64,000 nucleotides of DNA from positions 62,001 through 126,000 of the forward strand of contig NZ_VSKS01000012.1 of NCBI RefSeq assembly GCF_008312835.1, given 5' to 3'. Made by a program: the position numbers and the translations under genes. Below the pieces are notes generated by a model. The model searched no databases. It was not told where the DNA came from and saw nothing but the letters and a program-made list of their open reading frames with translations. This DNA is from Streptomyces marokkonensis (GTDB lineage: Bacteria > Actinomycetota > Actinomycetes > Streptomycetales > Streptomycetaceae). Below, piece after piece: positions 16,737 to 24,900 of the stretch. The stretch's first letter is position 1. The number at the start of each line of letters is the position of its first letter.

Positions 16737-18497
16737 TCAGCTGGGCCGTGCCATGGCCTTCACGAAGGCGCGCTCGACGTCGGCCGCGGACAGCACGCCG
16801 TAGATCTCGCCCGTCTCCTCGACCACGAGGTACTCGGTGGCCGGTGCCGCGCGCAGGGCGTCCAGGAGGTCCTCTCCGGCGAGCTCGGCGGAGACGCGCA
16901 TGCCGTCGGTGAGGTCCTGGGCGAGCCCGCTGACCGGGACCCAGGGCCGGCGGTGCTCGGGCACGCCGACGATGGCGGCCTCGCGCACCAGGGAGAGGGG
17001 AGCGCCGTCCGGGTCGACGACGACCAGGGCGCGGGCCCCGGCGGCGTTGGCGCGGCGCAGGGCCTCGGAGAGGGGGGTGTCGCTCTCGACGGGCACCGCG
17101 CGGCGGGTGAGGGTGCGGGCGCGCAGCTCGGGCAGGTGTTCGCGCAGGCGGGCCATGCGCAGGCTGTTGCCGGCGCCGGTCCAGATGATCGCGGCCAGGA
17201 TGGCGGCGAGCAGGGCGTCCAGGACCGTGTCCATGCCGACGTTGTCCACGGCGTCGGAGCCGAGGGCGCCGGACTGGGTGAGCAGCGGGAGGCCGATCAG
17301 GACGGAGACGGCGAGGGCGCGGCCGACCCAGGCGGCGGCGATGGTGCCGGTCATCGGCTTGCCGGTGATCGCCCAGACGACGGCGCGGAGCATGCGGCCG
17401 CCGTCGAGGGGGAGGCCGGGCAGCAGGTTGAAGACGGCGACGATGAGGTTGGAGATCATCAGGCCGGCCAGCAGCACCCCGGGGACGCTGCTGGGGTCGA
17501 CGGCCAGCAGGGCCAGGTAGAAGAGGCCCGACAGGACGAGCGAGAGCAGGGGGCCGACGAAGGCCAGCACGAACTCCCGGCCGGGTGTCTCGGCCTCCTT
17601 CTCGATCTCGGACACGCCGCCGAAGAACTGCAGCTGGATGCGGCGCACCGGCAGCTTGAAGCGGAGGGCGGCGAGGGTGTGGGCGAGTTCGTGGACGAGC
17701 ACGGAGGCGTAGAAGGCGACCGCGAAGAACAGGGAGACCAGATAGCTGGCGGCGCCGAGCTCGGGCAGGACGCGGTCGATCTGTCCGCCGAACACCCAGG
17801 TGATGAGGATGGCGACGAGGAACCAGCTGGGTGCCACGTACACGGGCACGCCGAACGGCCGGCCCATCAGCAGCCCGCCCCGCTGCCGCTCCTCCGGTCG
17901 CCGCGGCCCGGGTCCCCGGCCGCCGCCGGAGTGGGCGAGCGGGCGGTCGCCGCCGTGCCGCGCCGCGGGGTCGTCGGCGGGGTGCCCGCCGGTGCCCTGC
18001 CCGGCGGGCGGAGTGGTCCACGCACCGGGAGCCGGGCCGGCGCCGGATGCGTGGTGCGGGCCGGCTGGTGCCTTACGGTCGGACGGCTGCCCGGGCTCGG
18101 GGTCCTGGTCCGCGGGAGCGGGGCCTTCGGTGCCCCGCCGGCCGGCTCCGGGTTCCGTACGGTCGGACGGCTGCCCGGGCTCGGCGCCGCGGTCCGCGGG
18201 AGCGGGGCCTTCGGTGCCCCGCCGGCCGGCTCCGGGTTCCGTACGGTCGGACGGCTGCCCGGGCTCGGCGCCGCGGTCCGCGGGGGTGTCCGCGTCCGGG
18301 GCGGTGTCGTCCGGCGCGGCGGGCGGTGAAGCGGGCCCGGGCGTGCGGGCGCCGTCGTCGGTGGGCCCGGCCGGGGTCACGGGGCGCGCGCCGGTCCCGG
18401 GGAGGGCGTCGCCGGCGGCCGGGGCCTCGGGCCCTGTGTGGTCGGCCGACTCGTCGTTGCCCGGCCGCGGCTGCCCGCGCCCGCCGCTTACATCCAC
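16737..18497 (-). CDS. Site-2 protease family (M50) membrane protease with CBS domains
   Basis: This is a 586-residue protein. The N-terminal 210 residues are Pro/Gly/Asp-rich and disordered, with a 28-residue tandem repeat (PADRGAEPGQPSD...). The catalytic part (211-450) has several membrane helices, the zinc motif HELAH (269-273) and the third ligand site NLLPGLPLDGG with Asp365. A pair of CBS domains follows (about 455-586). Such proteases cut substrates within the membrane; CBS domains bind adenine nucleotides. The GTG at 18497 has GAGGGG upstream. The Met at residue 211 (17867) is an alternative start that would give a more usual 376 residues. Confidence 0.85.
   Translation of the reverse strand: MDVSGGRGQPRPGNDESADHTGPEAPAAGDALPGTGARPVTPAGPTDDGARTPGPASPPAAPDDTAPDADTPADRGAEPGQPSDRTEPGAGRRGTEGPAPADRGAEPGQPSDRTEPGAGRRGTEGPAPADQDPEPGQPSDRKAPAGPHHASGAGPAPGAWTTPPAGQGTGGHPADDPAARHGGDRPLAHSGGGRGPGPRRPEERQRGGLLMGRPFGVPVYVAPSWFLVAILITWVFGGQIDRVLPELGAASYLVSLFFAVAFYASVLVHELAHTLAALRFKLPVRRIQLQFFGGVSEIEKEAETPGREFVLAFVGPLLSLVLSGLFYLALLAVDPSSVPGVLLAGLMISNLIVAVFNLLPGLPLDGGRMLRAVVWAITGKPMTGTIAAAWVGRALAVSVLIGLPLLTQSGALGSDAVDNVGMDTVLDALLAAILAAIIWTGAGNSLRMARLREHLPELRARTLTRRAVPVESDTPLSEALRRANAAGARALVVVDPDGAPLSLVREAAIVGVPEHRRPWVPVSGLAQDLTDGMRVSAELAGEDLLDALRAAPATEYLVVEETGEIYGVLSAADVERAFVKAMARPS
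18107..18274. repeat. 84-bp in-frame tandem repeat in the site-2 protease N-terminus
   Basis: Two consecutive 84-bp units (18107-18190, 18191-18274) are nearly identical and each encodes 28 residues. Partial units flank them: the segment tacggtcggacggctgcccg occurs three times at 84-bp spacing, starting at 18074, 18158 and 18242. Confidence 0.9.
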
Positions 18498-18672
18498 CGG
18501 TGTCCCCTCGTTCGCTGCGTATCCCGCGCCTGCCGGACGGGAGGTCTCGAGTCGATGGTATGCGGCGATGGCCGCCCGTTCCGCCCCGGCACCCCTGTCT
18601 CTACCCCCTCGTTCCCCTTCTCTCCCTTCGGTCACGCCGCGCTGTCGGTGGCGGGCCGTAAGGTCTGTGGTC

Positions 18673-19617
18673 ATGGAGACGAGCACCGAGGGCGCGGCAC
18701 CGCCCGACAGCAGCCCGGGTACGGCGGAGGCGGCGAAGGACACGGTCGTGGTGACCGAGGCCCTCGCCGTACCGCCCGCGTCGCTGTCCCCCTCGCGTGC
18801 GAGCGACTTCATGCAGTGTCCGCTGCTGTACCGGTTCCGGGTGATCGACCGGCTGCCGGAGAAGCCGAGCGAGGCGGCGACCAGGGGCACGCTGGTGCAC
18901 GCGGTGCTGGAGCGGCTCTTCGACGCGCCCGCGGCAGAGCGCACCCCGCCGCGGGCGAAGGCTCTCGTCCCGGGCCAGTGGGACCGGCTGCGCGAGACCC
19001 GCCCGGAGGTCGTGGAGCTGTTCGCCGACGACCCGGAGGGCGAGCGGCTCGCGCGCTGGCTGGCGGAGGCGGAGACGCTCGTCGAGCGCTGGTTCGCGCT
19101 GGAGGATCCGAGCCGGCTGGAGCCCGCCGAGCGGGAGCTGTTCGTCGAGGCGGAGCTGGAGTCCGGACTGCGGCTGCGCGGCATCATCGACCGGGTGGAC
19201 GTGGCGCCCACCGGCGAGGTGCGCATCGTCGACTACAAGACGGGCAAGGCACCCCGCCCGGAGTACGCCGAGGGCGCGCTGTTCCAGATGAAGTTCTACG
19301 CGCTGGTGGTGTGGCGGCTGAAGCGGGTGGTCCCGCGCCGGCTCCAGCTCGTGTACCTGGGCAGCGGTGACGTGCTGACCTACGACCCGGTGCTCACCGA
19401 TCTGGAGCGGGTGGAGCGCAAGCTGCTGGCGCTGTGGGACGCGATCCGGCTGGCGACCGAGACGGGCGACTGGCGTCCGCGTCCGACGAAGCTGTGCGGC
19501 TGGTGCGACCACCAAGCCCACTGTCCGGAGTTCGGCGGCACTCCCCCGCCGTATCCCCTCCCCGTGAGGGCGGCTGAGTCCGGCGGGGGTCATCAGGGCA
19601 GAATGGGGCCGGACTAG
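18673..19617 (+). CDS. RecB-family PD-(D/E)XK nuclease with Fe-S cysteines
   Basis: This is a 314-residue exonuclease-like protein. The nuclease motifs are His76 (GTLVHAVLERLF), Asp173 (GIIDRVDV) and Asp187-Tyr-Lys189 (VRIVDYKTGKAP). Four cysteines, Cys49 (DFMQCP) and Cys275/278/284 (LCGWCDHQAHCPEF), are arranged as in the [4Fe-4S] clasp of AddB and Cas4 nucleases. No helicase domain is present and no cas genes are nearby. A DNA-end processing role in repair is inferred. I chose the ATG at 18673; an in-frame GTG at 18667 is possible. It is divergent from the site-2 protease gene and 14 nt before a response regulator. Confidence 0.9.
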   Translation: METSTEGAAPPDSSPGTAEAAKDTVVVTEALAVPPASLSPSRASDFMQCPLLYRFRVIDRLPEKPSEAATRGTLVHAVLERLFDAPAAERTPPRAKALVPGQWDRLRETRPEVVELFADDPEGERLARWLAEAETLVERWFALEDPSRLEPAERELFVEAELESGLRLRGIIDRVDVAPTGEVRIVDYKTGKAPRPEYAEGALFQMKFYALVVWRLKRVVPRRLQLVYLGSGDVLTYDPVLTDLERVERKLLALWDAIRLATETGDWRPRPTKLCGWCDHQAHCPEFGGTPPPYPLPVRAAESGGGHQGRMGPD

Positions 19618-19631
19618 CGAAGGAGACTTAC

Positions 19632-20303
19632 GTGGCCATCCGCGTCCTACTGGTCGACGACCAGCCGCTGCTGCGTACCGGGTTCCGGATGATTCTGGAG
19701 GCCGAGCAGGACCTCGCGGTCGTCGGCGAGGCCGGAGACGGCCTCCAGGCCCTGGACCAGGTGCGGGCGCTGCAGCCCGATGTGGTGCTGATGGACATCC
19801 GCATGCCGCGGATGGACGGGGTGGAGGCGACCCGGCAGATCACCGGGCCCGAACGGAACGGGCCCGCGAAGGTGCTGGTGCTGACGACGTTCGATCTCGA
19901 CGAGTACGTGGTGGAGGCCCTGAAGGCCGGGGCCAGCGGCTTCCTGCTGAAGGACGCACCCGCCAATGAGCTGGTGCAGGCGATCCGTGTGGTGGCCGCC
20001 GGGGAGGCGATGCTCGCGCCGAGCATCACGCGCCGGCTGCTGGACAAGTACGCCACGCATCTGCCGTCCGGTGACGAGCCCGTGCCGGACACGCTGCACA
20101 CGCTGACCGAACGTGAGGTGGAGGTGCTGAAGCTGGTGGCGCGCGGGCTGTCCAACGCGGAGATCGCCGCCGACCTGTTCGTCAGCGAGACCACCGTCAA
20201 GACGCACGTCGGTCATGTGCTGACCAAGCTGGGCCTGCGCGACCGGGTCCAGGCGGCGGTGTACGCCTACGAGAGCGGGCTGGTGCGCCCCGGCGCGCAG
20301 TAG
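19632..20303 (+). CDS. NarL/FixJ-family response regulator
   Basis: This 223-residue protein has an N-terminal receiver domain (1-120), with Asp10 in the acidic pocket and phospho-acceptor Asp55 in VVLMDIRMPRMDG, and a conserved Lys in GFLLKDAPA. A LuxR-type helix-turn-helix follows at about 155-215 (LTEREVEVLKLVARGLSNAE, then TTVKTHVGHVLTKL). No histidine kinase lies nearby, so it is an orphan here and its partner must be elsewhere. The GTG start follows AAGGAGA. It is 14 nt after the RecB-type gene and may share its transcript. The transcript probably ends at the hairpin at 20319-20360. Confidence 0.93.
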   Translation: MAIRVLLVDDQPLLRTGFRMILEAEQDLAVVGEAGDGLQALDQVRALQPDVVLMDIRMPRMDGVEATRQITGPERNGPAKVLVLTTFDLDEYVVEALKAGASGFLLKDAPANELVQAIRVVAAGEAMLAPSITRRLLDKYATHLPSGDEPVPDTLHTLTEREVEVLKLVARGLSNAEIAADLFVSETTVKTHVGHVLTKLGLRDRVQAAVYAYESGLVRPGAQ

Positions 20304-20318
20304 TCCGTCCCCGCCCGC

Positions 20319-20360
20319 ACGACGAAGGCGCCCGTCCGGCGGGGTGGGCGCCCTCGTCGT
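20319..20360. terminator. Bidirectional hairpin terminator
   Basis: Arms 20319-20333 and 20346-20360 pair at 14 of 15 positions. It lies between the convergent response regulator and binding-protein genes. Confidence 0.75.
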
Positions 20361-20372
20361 ACGGCGACGGCG

Positions 20373-21956
20373 TCAGCTCTTGCTGAGCTCCCAGAACCGG
20401 AACACGGTCGAGGCGTCGAGGCAGTACTCCAGGCCGTACACGCCGTCCTGGACGACCGCGTACTGCTTGGCCTGCCAGACCGGGAGGACGGGGACGTCCT
20501 CGGCGACGATGTCCTGGATCCGGCCGAAGTCCTTGTCGGTGGCGGCGCGGTCGCCCTGGGCGGCCGTGCGCGGGAGGAGCGACTCGGTGATCGTGCCGTT
20601 GTCGTAGTTGTTGCCCAGCACATTGCCCTCGCCGAAGAAGGGCCCGGTGAAGTTGTCGGCGTCCGGGTAGTCGGGGACCCAGCCCTTGACGTAGACGCCG
20701 TACGTGCCGGCCGCGATGTCCTTCTCGTACTGGGCGAACGGGACGGACTTGACGTCGGCGTCGAAGAGCCCGCTGGCGTTGAGCTGCCCGGCGATCGCCT
20801 CCAGCTCCTGGTCGGTGGCCGGGCCGTAGCGGGACGGGGTGGACCACAGGGTCAGCTCCACCTTGCCGCTGATGCCCTCCTCCTCCAGCGCCGCTGCGGC
20901 CTTCGCCCTGGACGGGCGGGCGCCGTAGGTGTCGAAGAAGGCCGTGTTGTGGCCCGCGACACCGGCCGGGACGATCGAGTACAGCGGGGTGGCCGTTCCC
21001 TCGTGGACGTCCCGGATGAGGGCGTCGCGGTCGATCAGGTGGGCGATGGCCCTGCGCACGCCGAGCTTGCCGGCGACCGGGTCGTCCATGTTGAAGACGA
21101 GGTGCTGGACCTCGGCGCTGCTGCCCTCGACGACCTCGATGCCGCCGGTGCCGCGGTCGGCCTCCTCGATGTCGGCGATGGCCCGGGCGGTGAGGCCGCG
21201 GTAGGCGATGTCGACCTCGGCGTCCTGCAGGGCCTCCTTCAGGGCCTTCTGGTCGCCGTGGAAGAACTCCAGCGTCACGCCGGAGTTCTGGGGCTCGGCG
21301 GTGCCCGCGTAGTGCTCGTTGACGGAGAACACGGCACGGTCGTTGCCGAAGGAGTCCAGCTTGTACGGGCCGGAGCCGACCGCTTCGCCGTCCTCGCGGA
21401 GTCCGTTCGCGTCGTACGAGCGGTGGTCGACGATGGAGCCGGCACCGGAGGCGATCTTGCTGGGGAAGGTGGCGTCGGCCGTGTTGAGCCGGAAGACGAC
21501 CGTCTTCTCGTCGGGCGTGGTGACCTTCTCCAGTGTCGGGAACATGACCGCGGGGCCGTCGGGGTCGTTGATCCTCAGCATGCGGTCGAAGGAGAACTTC
21601 ACGTCCTTCGAGGTCAGCGGGTCGCCGTTGCTGAACTTCAGCCCGTCCCGCAGGGTGCAGGTGTAGACCTTGGTGCCGGTTCCCGAGAAGGCGCAGCTCT
21701 CCGCGGCGTCCGGCTGGGGCTCGGTGGCTCCCTTGGGGAAGCTGAGCAGCGACTGGAAGACGTTGTTGAACAGCAGCCAGGAGCCGGGGTCGTAGCCGGA
21801 GGCGGGGTCGGTGGCCAGGACGTCGTCGGACATCCCCACCACGACGTCGGAGCCGTCGGCCCCGGTCGCGCCGTTCTCGGTGCCACAACCCGTCAACAGG
21901 CCGGAGGCCAGCCCTGCCACGATCGGCAGGACTGGCCACTGGTGACGCAGGTTCAC
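20373..21956 (-). CDS. ABC transporter substrate-binding lipoprotein, peptide type (paralogue 1)
   Basis: This is a 527-residue extracellular solute-binding protein of family 5 (oligopeptide/dipeptide type). The signal peptide VNLRHQWPVLPIVAGLASGL ends in lipobox LLTGC. Core motifs are LRDGLKFSNGDPLTSKDVKF, VPAGVAGHNTAFF and WVPDYPDADNFTGPFF. The GTG at 21956 gives a normal short n-region; a GTG 13 codons upstream is also open. It lies 63 nt downstream of a clear paralogue with the same motifs. No permease or ATPase genes flank the pair. The ligand is unknown. Confidence 0.9.
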   Translation of the reverse strand: MNLRHQWPVLPIVAGLASGLLTGCGTENGATGADGSDVVVGMSDDVLATDPASGYDPGSWLLFNNVFQSLLSFPKGATEPQPDAAESCAFSGTGTKVYTCTLRDGLKFSNGDPLTSKDVKFSFDRMLRINDPDGPAVMFPTLEKVTTPDEKTVVFRLNTADATFPSKIASGAGSIVDHRSYDANGLREDGEAVGSGPYKLDSFGNDRAVFSVNEHYAGTAEPQNSGVTLEFFHGDQKALKEALQDAEVDIAYRGLTARAIADIEEADRGTGGIEVVEGSSAEVQHLVFNMDDPVAGKLGVRRAIAHLIDRDALIRDVHEGTATPLYSIVPAGVAGHNTAFFDTYGARPSRAKAAAALEEEGISGKVELTLWSTPSRYGPATDQELEAIAGQLNASGLFDADVKSVPFAQYEKDIAAGTYGVYVKGWVPDYPDADNFTGPFFGEGNVLGNNYDNGTITESLLPRTAAQGDRAATDKDFGRIQDIVAEDVPVLPVWQAKQYAVVQDGVYGLEYCLDASTVFRFWELSKS

Positions 21957-22019
21957 GTGCAATTGCCTTGTCGTTCCGTGTGCCCGGACCGCCACGCGTT
22001 CCGGGGTCCTGCCGGTGCG

Positions 22020-23627
22020 TCAGCCGCTGACGCCGCGTCCGAGCTCCCACAGCTGGAGAGTCGAGGACGAGTTGAGCGCGTAGGCGGTGCCCGTGACGCC
22101 GTCGCGGGTGGCGATGTACTGCTTGCCCTGCCACAGCGGCAGCACCGGGACGTCGTCGGCGACGATGTCCTGGATCTCCGTGAAGCTGTCGGAGGCGGAC
22201 AGCCGGTCGGCCTGGCGGCGGGACTGCGGGATCAGGTCCTTGCGGATCTCGCTGTTGGAGTAGGGCGAGTTGAGGAAGTTGTCCTCATCGAGGAAGGGCG
22301 AGATGAAGGCGTCGGCGTCCGGGTAGTCGGGGAACCAGCCCATGCCGTAGACGTCGTACTTGCCCTTGCGTCCATCGGGGCTGAACTTCTTCCAGGGGAT
22401 GCCCTCGATGTCGGTCTCGAACAGTCCGCTGTCGTTGAGCTGCTTGCTCAGCTGCTCGAACTCGACCTTGGTGGCCGGACCGTAGTGGTCGGTGGTGTAG
22501 TGCAGCGTCAGCTTCACCGGCGTGGTCACGCCGGCCTTCTCCAGCAGCCGGCGGGCCTTGGCCAGGCTCGGGTCGCCGTACTTGTTGAAGAACGCGTTGT
22601 TGTGGCCGGTGACGCCGGCCGGGACCAGCGAGAACAGCGGCTCGGCCTGGGAGCCGTAGACCTTGCCGACCAGCTCGCCGCGGTCGATGATCTGGGCCAT
22701 CGCCTGGCGGACGGCCTTGTCCTCGACGGTCTCGGCCTCGGTGTTGAAGGCCAGGTACCGGATCTCCAGACCGGGCGACTCGACCAGCTCGATCTCACCG
22801 CCGGCGGCGTTGCCGAGCTTCTTGATCTGCTCCGGCGACATGCTGCGGGTCATGACCTGGATGTCGCCCTTCTCCAGCGCCTCGCCCATGGACTCGGAGC
22901 TCTCGAAGGACACCAGCTCGACCTTGTCGTTGTTCACCTCCAACGCGCCCTTGTAGGACGGGTTCTTGGTGAAGACGGCCCGGACGATCTCGTTGTCCTC
23001 GACCTCGGCGTCGAGGGTGTACGGCCCGGAACCGCCGATGTCGAAGCCCTCGCGCAGCTTGTTCTTCTCGTAGTCGTCCGGGTTCACGATGCCCGCGACC
23101 GGGGTGGACAGCTTGTACGGGAACGTGGCGTCGGCGGCCTTGAGGTGGAAGATCACCTCGCTCTCGCCCTGCGTCTCCACGGTGTCGATGGTGGACAGCA
23201 GCGCGAACACGCCGCTGTCGGACTTGATGGCGAGGGCGCGGTCGATGGAGAACTTCACATCGGCCGCGGTGATCGCGTCGCCGTTGGAGAACTTCAGGCC
23301 GTCGCGCAGCTTGCAGCTGTACCGCTGGTTGCCGGCGTCGGTGAACCCGCACGACTCGGCGGCATCGGGCACCGGCTCGCCGTCGCCGCGGGGCTGGACC
23401 ATCAGGGTCTGCACGGTCTGCCGCAGGATGTTCCAGGTACCGACGTCGTACGCGAAGGCCGGGTCGAGGGGCGCGAGACCGTCCTCCTCCGATGCGGTGA
23501 ACCGGTCCGTGGTGCCCACGACGATCGCATCGCCGTCGCCGCTCCCGCTGTCGGTGTCGCCGCAAGCGGCGAGCACCGGCGCGAGCAGGCCCATCGCGGC
23601 CGCCAGCACCAAAGTCTTGCGGTTCAT
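22020..23627 (-). CDS. ABC transporter substrate-binding lipoprotein, peptide type (paralogue 2)
   Basis: This is a 535-residue family 5 solute-binding lipoprotein. Signal peptide MNRKTLVLAAAMGLLAPVLA is followed by lipobox Cys (LAAC). It shares blocks with the downstream gene: LRDGLKFSNGDAITAADVKF, VPAGVTGHNNAFF and WFPDYPDADAFISPF. The ATG at 23627 has GGAG 10 nt upstream and gives a canonical signal peptide; the frame extends upstream without signal character. It is the first gene of a two-gene set. It probably docks to a permease encoded elsewhere or acts as a peptide sensor. The ligand is unknown. Confidence 0.9.
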   Translation of the reverse strand: MNRKTLVLAAAMGLLAPVLAACGDTDSGSGDGDAIVVGTTDRFTASEEDGLAPLDPAFAYDVGTWNILRQTVQTLMVQPRGDGEPVPDAAESCGFTDAGNQRYSCKLRDGLKFSNGDAITAADVKFSIDRALAIKSDSGVFALLSTIDTVETQGESEVIFHLKAADATFPYKLSTPVAGIVNPDDYEKNKLREGFDIGGSGPYTLDAEVEDNEIVRAVFTKNPSYKGALEVNNDKVELVSFESSESMGEALEKGDIQVMTRSMSPEQIKKLGNAAGGEIELVESPGLEIRYLAFNTEAETVEDKAVRQAMAQIIDRGELVGKVYGSQAEPLFSLVPAGVTGHNNAFFNKYGDPSLAKARRLLEKAGVTTPVKLTLHYTTDHYGPATKVEFEQLSKQLNDSGLFETDIEGIPWKKFSPDGRKGKYDVYGMGWFPDYPDADAFISPFLDEDNFLNSPYSNSEIRKDLIPQSRRQADRLSASDSFTEIQDIVADDVPVLPLWQGKQYIATRDGVTGTAYALNSSSTLQLWELGRGVSG

Positions 23628-24070
23628 GCTCGAGTTTCTCCAGGACTGTCGACTCCGTGTATCCGGCATGCAGGGGTTGTTGCAGCGGATGACATGGATG
23701 GGGCGAGGTTCTCGCGACGACATTAGTCCGCGCCCGCAGGAGGGCTCGCAGCCGCCGGAGTTGACCGCTCATCACGGAGTGGAACCGGGTGTGAACGGAT
23801 CGGCGAAGGTGACGGGGGAAGGATTAGTGCAGGTTCCCACCAATCAGGACACAAGGGCGCACCGGTGACGTCAGAAATCGGACGGACTGCACACCCGGAC
23901 ATCGTTGTCGACCCCCTTCCATGTGGCGAACCTCACATGTGAAAACGGGTTCGGTGGTACCGAAATTCAGCCACCGGCAACCGGAGCGAATTCTTTCGGG
24001 CAAGAGCCCGTCACCGGTGGCCGAGTGGCGTCAATTCCGTTTCCCGTGCCGCTGCACGCTGGGTGAACGC
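23628..24070. other. Gene-free interval upstream of the binding-protein pair
   Basis: This 443-bp interval shows no convincing gene. It should contain the promoter of the two binding-protein genes and the end of the HAD gene transcript. Small inverted repeats are visible: ttcggt/accgaa (23950-23964) and cgggc/gcccg (23997-24010). Its base composition is less GC-rich than flanking genes. Confidence 0.6.
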
Positions 24071-24772
24071 CTAGCGCATTTCCGTCATCAGACCGTGCAG
24101 GAATGTCAGGTCCACGACTTCCAGGGAAGGAACGACCGTCCGCCGGGCGGCCGGCGTGATGGGGCCCACCGACGGCACCGCGACGACGTGGCAGCCGGCG
24201 GCCTCGGCGGCGGTGACACCGGTCACCGTGTCCTCGACGACGGCGCACCGCACGGGGTTCACGCCCAGGCCCTCGGCTGCCGCCAGATAGGGGTCCGGGT
24301 GCGGCTTGGTGCGCGGCACCTCGTCACCGGCGACCGACAGCGCGAAGTGCTGCGGCCCCAGCACGGGCAGCACCCGGTCGATGATGCGCCGGTGGGAGGC
24401 GGAGACGAGCGCCGTGGGGATCTCGTACTCGGCCAGCTCGGCCAGCAGCCGCGCGGCGCCCGGCATCAGCGGCAGGGCGCGGTCGATGCGGTCCTCGAAG
24501 CCGTCGTTGAGCAGCACCGTCAGTTCGGCGAGGGAGATGTCGGCACCGGTCGCCTCGATGAGAAACCCCGCACTGCGGGTCATGGGGCCGCCGACCACGA
24601 CATGCCGCCAGGAGTCGTCGAGGGTGTGGCCGAGGGAGGCGAAGACCTCCACCTCGACGTCCCACCAGAAGCCCTCGGTGTCCACCAGGGTGCCGTCCAT
24701 GTCGAGGAGCACGGCCTGGAGGGCCGAGCCTTCGGCCGTGAGCGTTCCGAGCGCGGGGACCGTACTGGTCAT
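24071..24772 (-). CDS. HAD-family phosphatase
   Basis: This is a 233-residue haloacid dehalogenase-type hydrolase. Motif I is LLDMDGTLVDTEG with nucleophile Asp24 and general acid Asp26. Motif II is the serine in TALVSASHRR. Motif III is KPHPDPYL, and motif IV is VVEDTVTGVTAAEAAGC. The cap sequence resembles beta-phosphoglucomutase/phosphoglycolate phosphatase-type members, so a small sugar or glycolate phosphate is a plausible substrate. The ATG at 24772 is chosen because AAGGAGG is 7 nt upstream; the ATG two codons earlier would be too close. It lies downstream of metH on the same strand. Confidence 0.9.
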   Translation of the reverse strand: MTSTVPALGTLTAEGSALQAVLLDMDGTLVDTEGFWWDVEVEVFASLGHTLDDSWRHVVVGGPMTRSAGFLIEATGADISLAELTVLLNDGFEDRIDRALPLMPGAARLLAELAEYEIPTALVSASHRRIIDRVLPVLGPQHFALSVAGDEVPRTKPHPDPYLAAAEGLGVNPVRCAVVEDTVTGVTAAEAAGCHVVAVPSVGPITPAARRTVVPSLEVVDLTFLHGLMTEMR

Positions 24773-24900
24773 CCACATACCTCCTTGAGGGACGATCAGG
24801 CCGGTTCCCACGGGGGGAACCGGCCTGCGGTGGACCGACCAGTGTACGTCGTGCGGTCCCGGAATGCCCGATGTGGCGTGTGCGGCGGGTCGCGGACGCC

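Noticed and set aside
18673-19617. Cas4 of a CRISPR system
   Set aside because: The Fe-S plus RecB nuclease layout fits Cas4, but no other cas genes and no regularly spaced repeat array are in the window.
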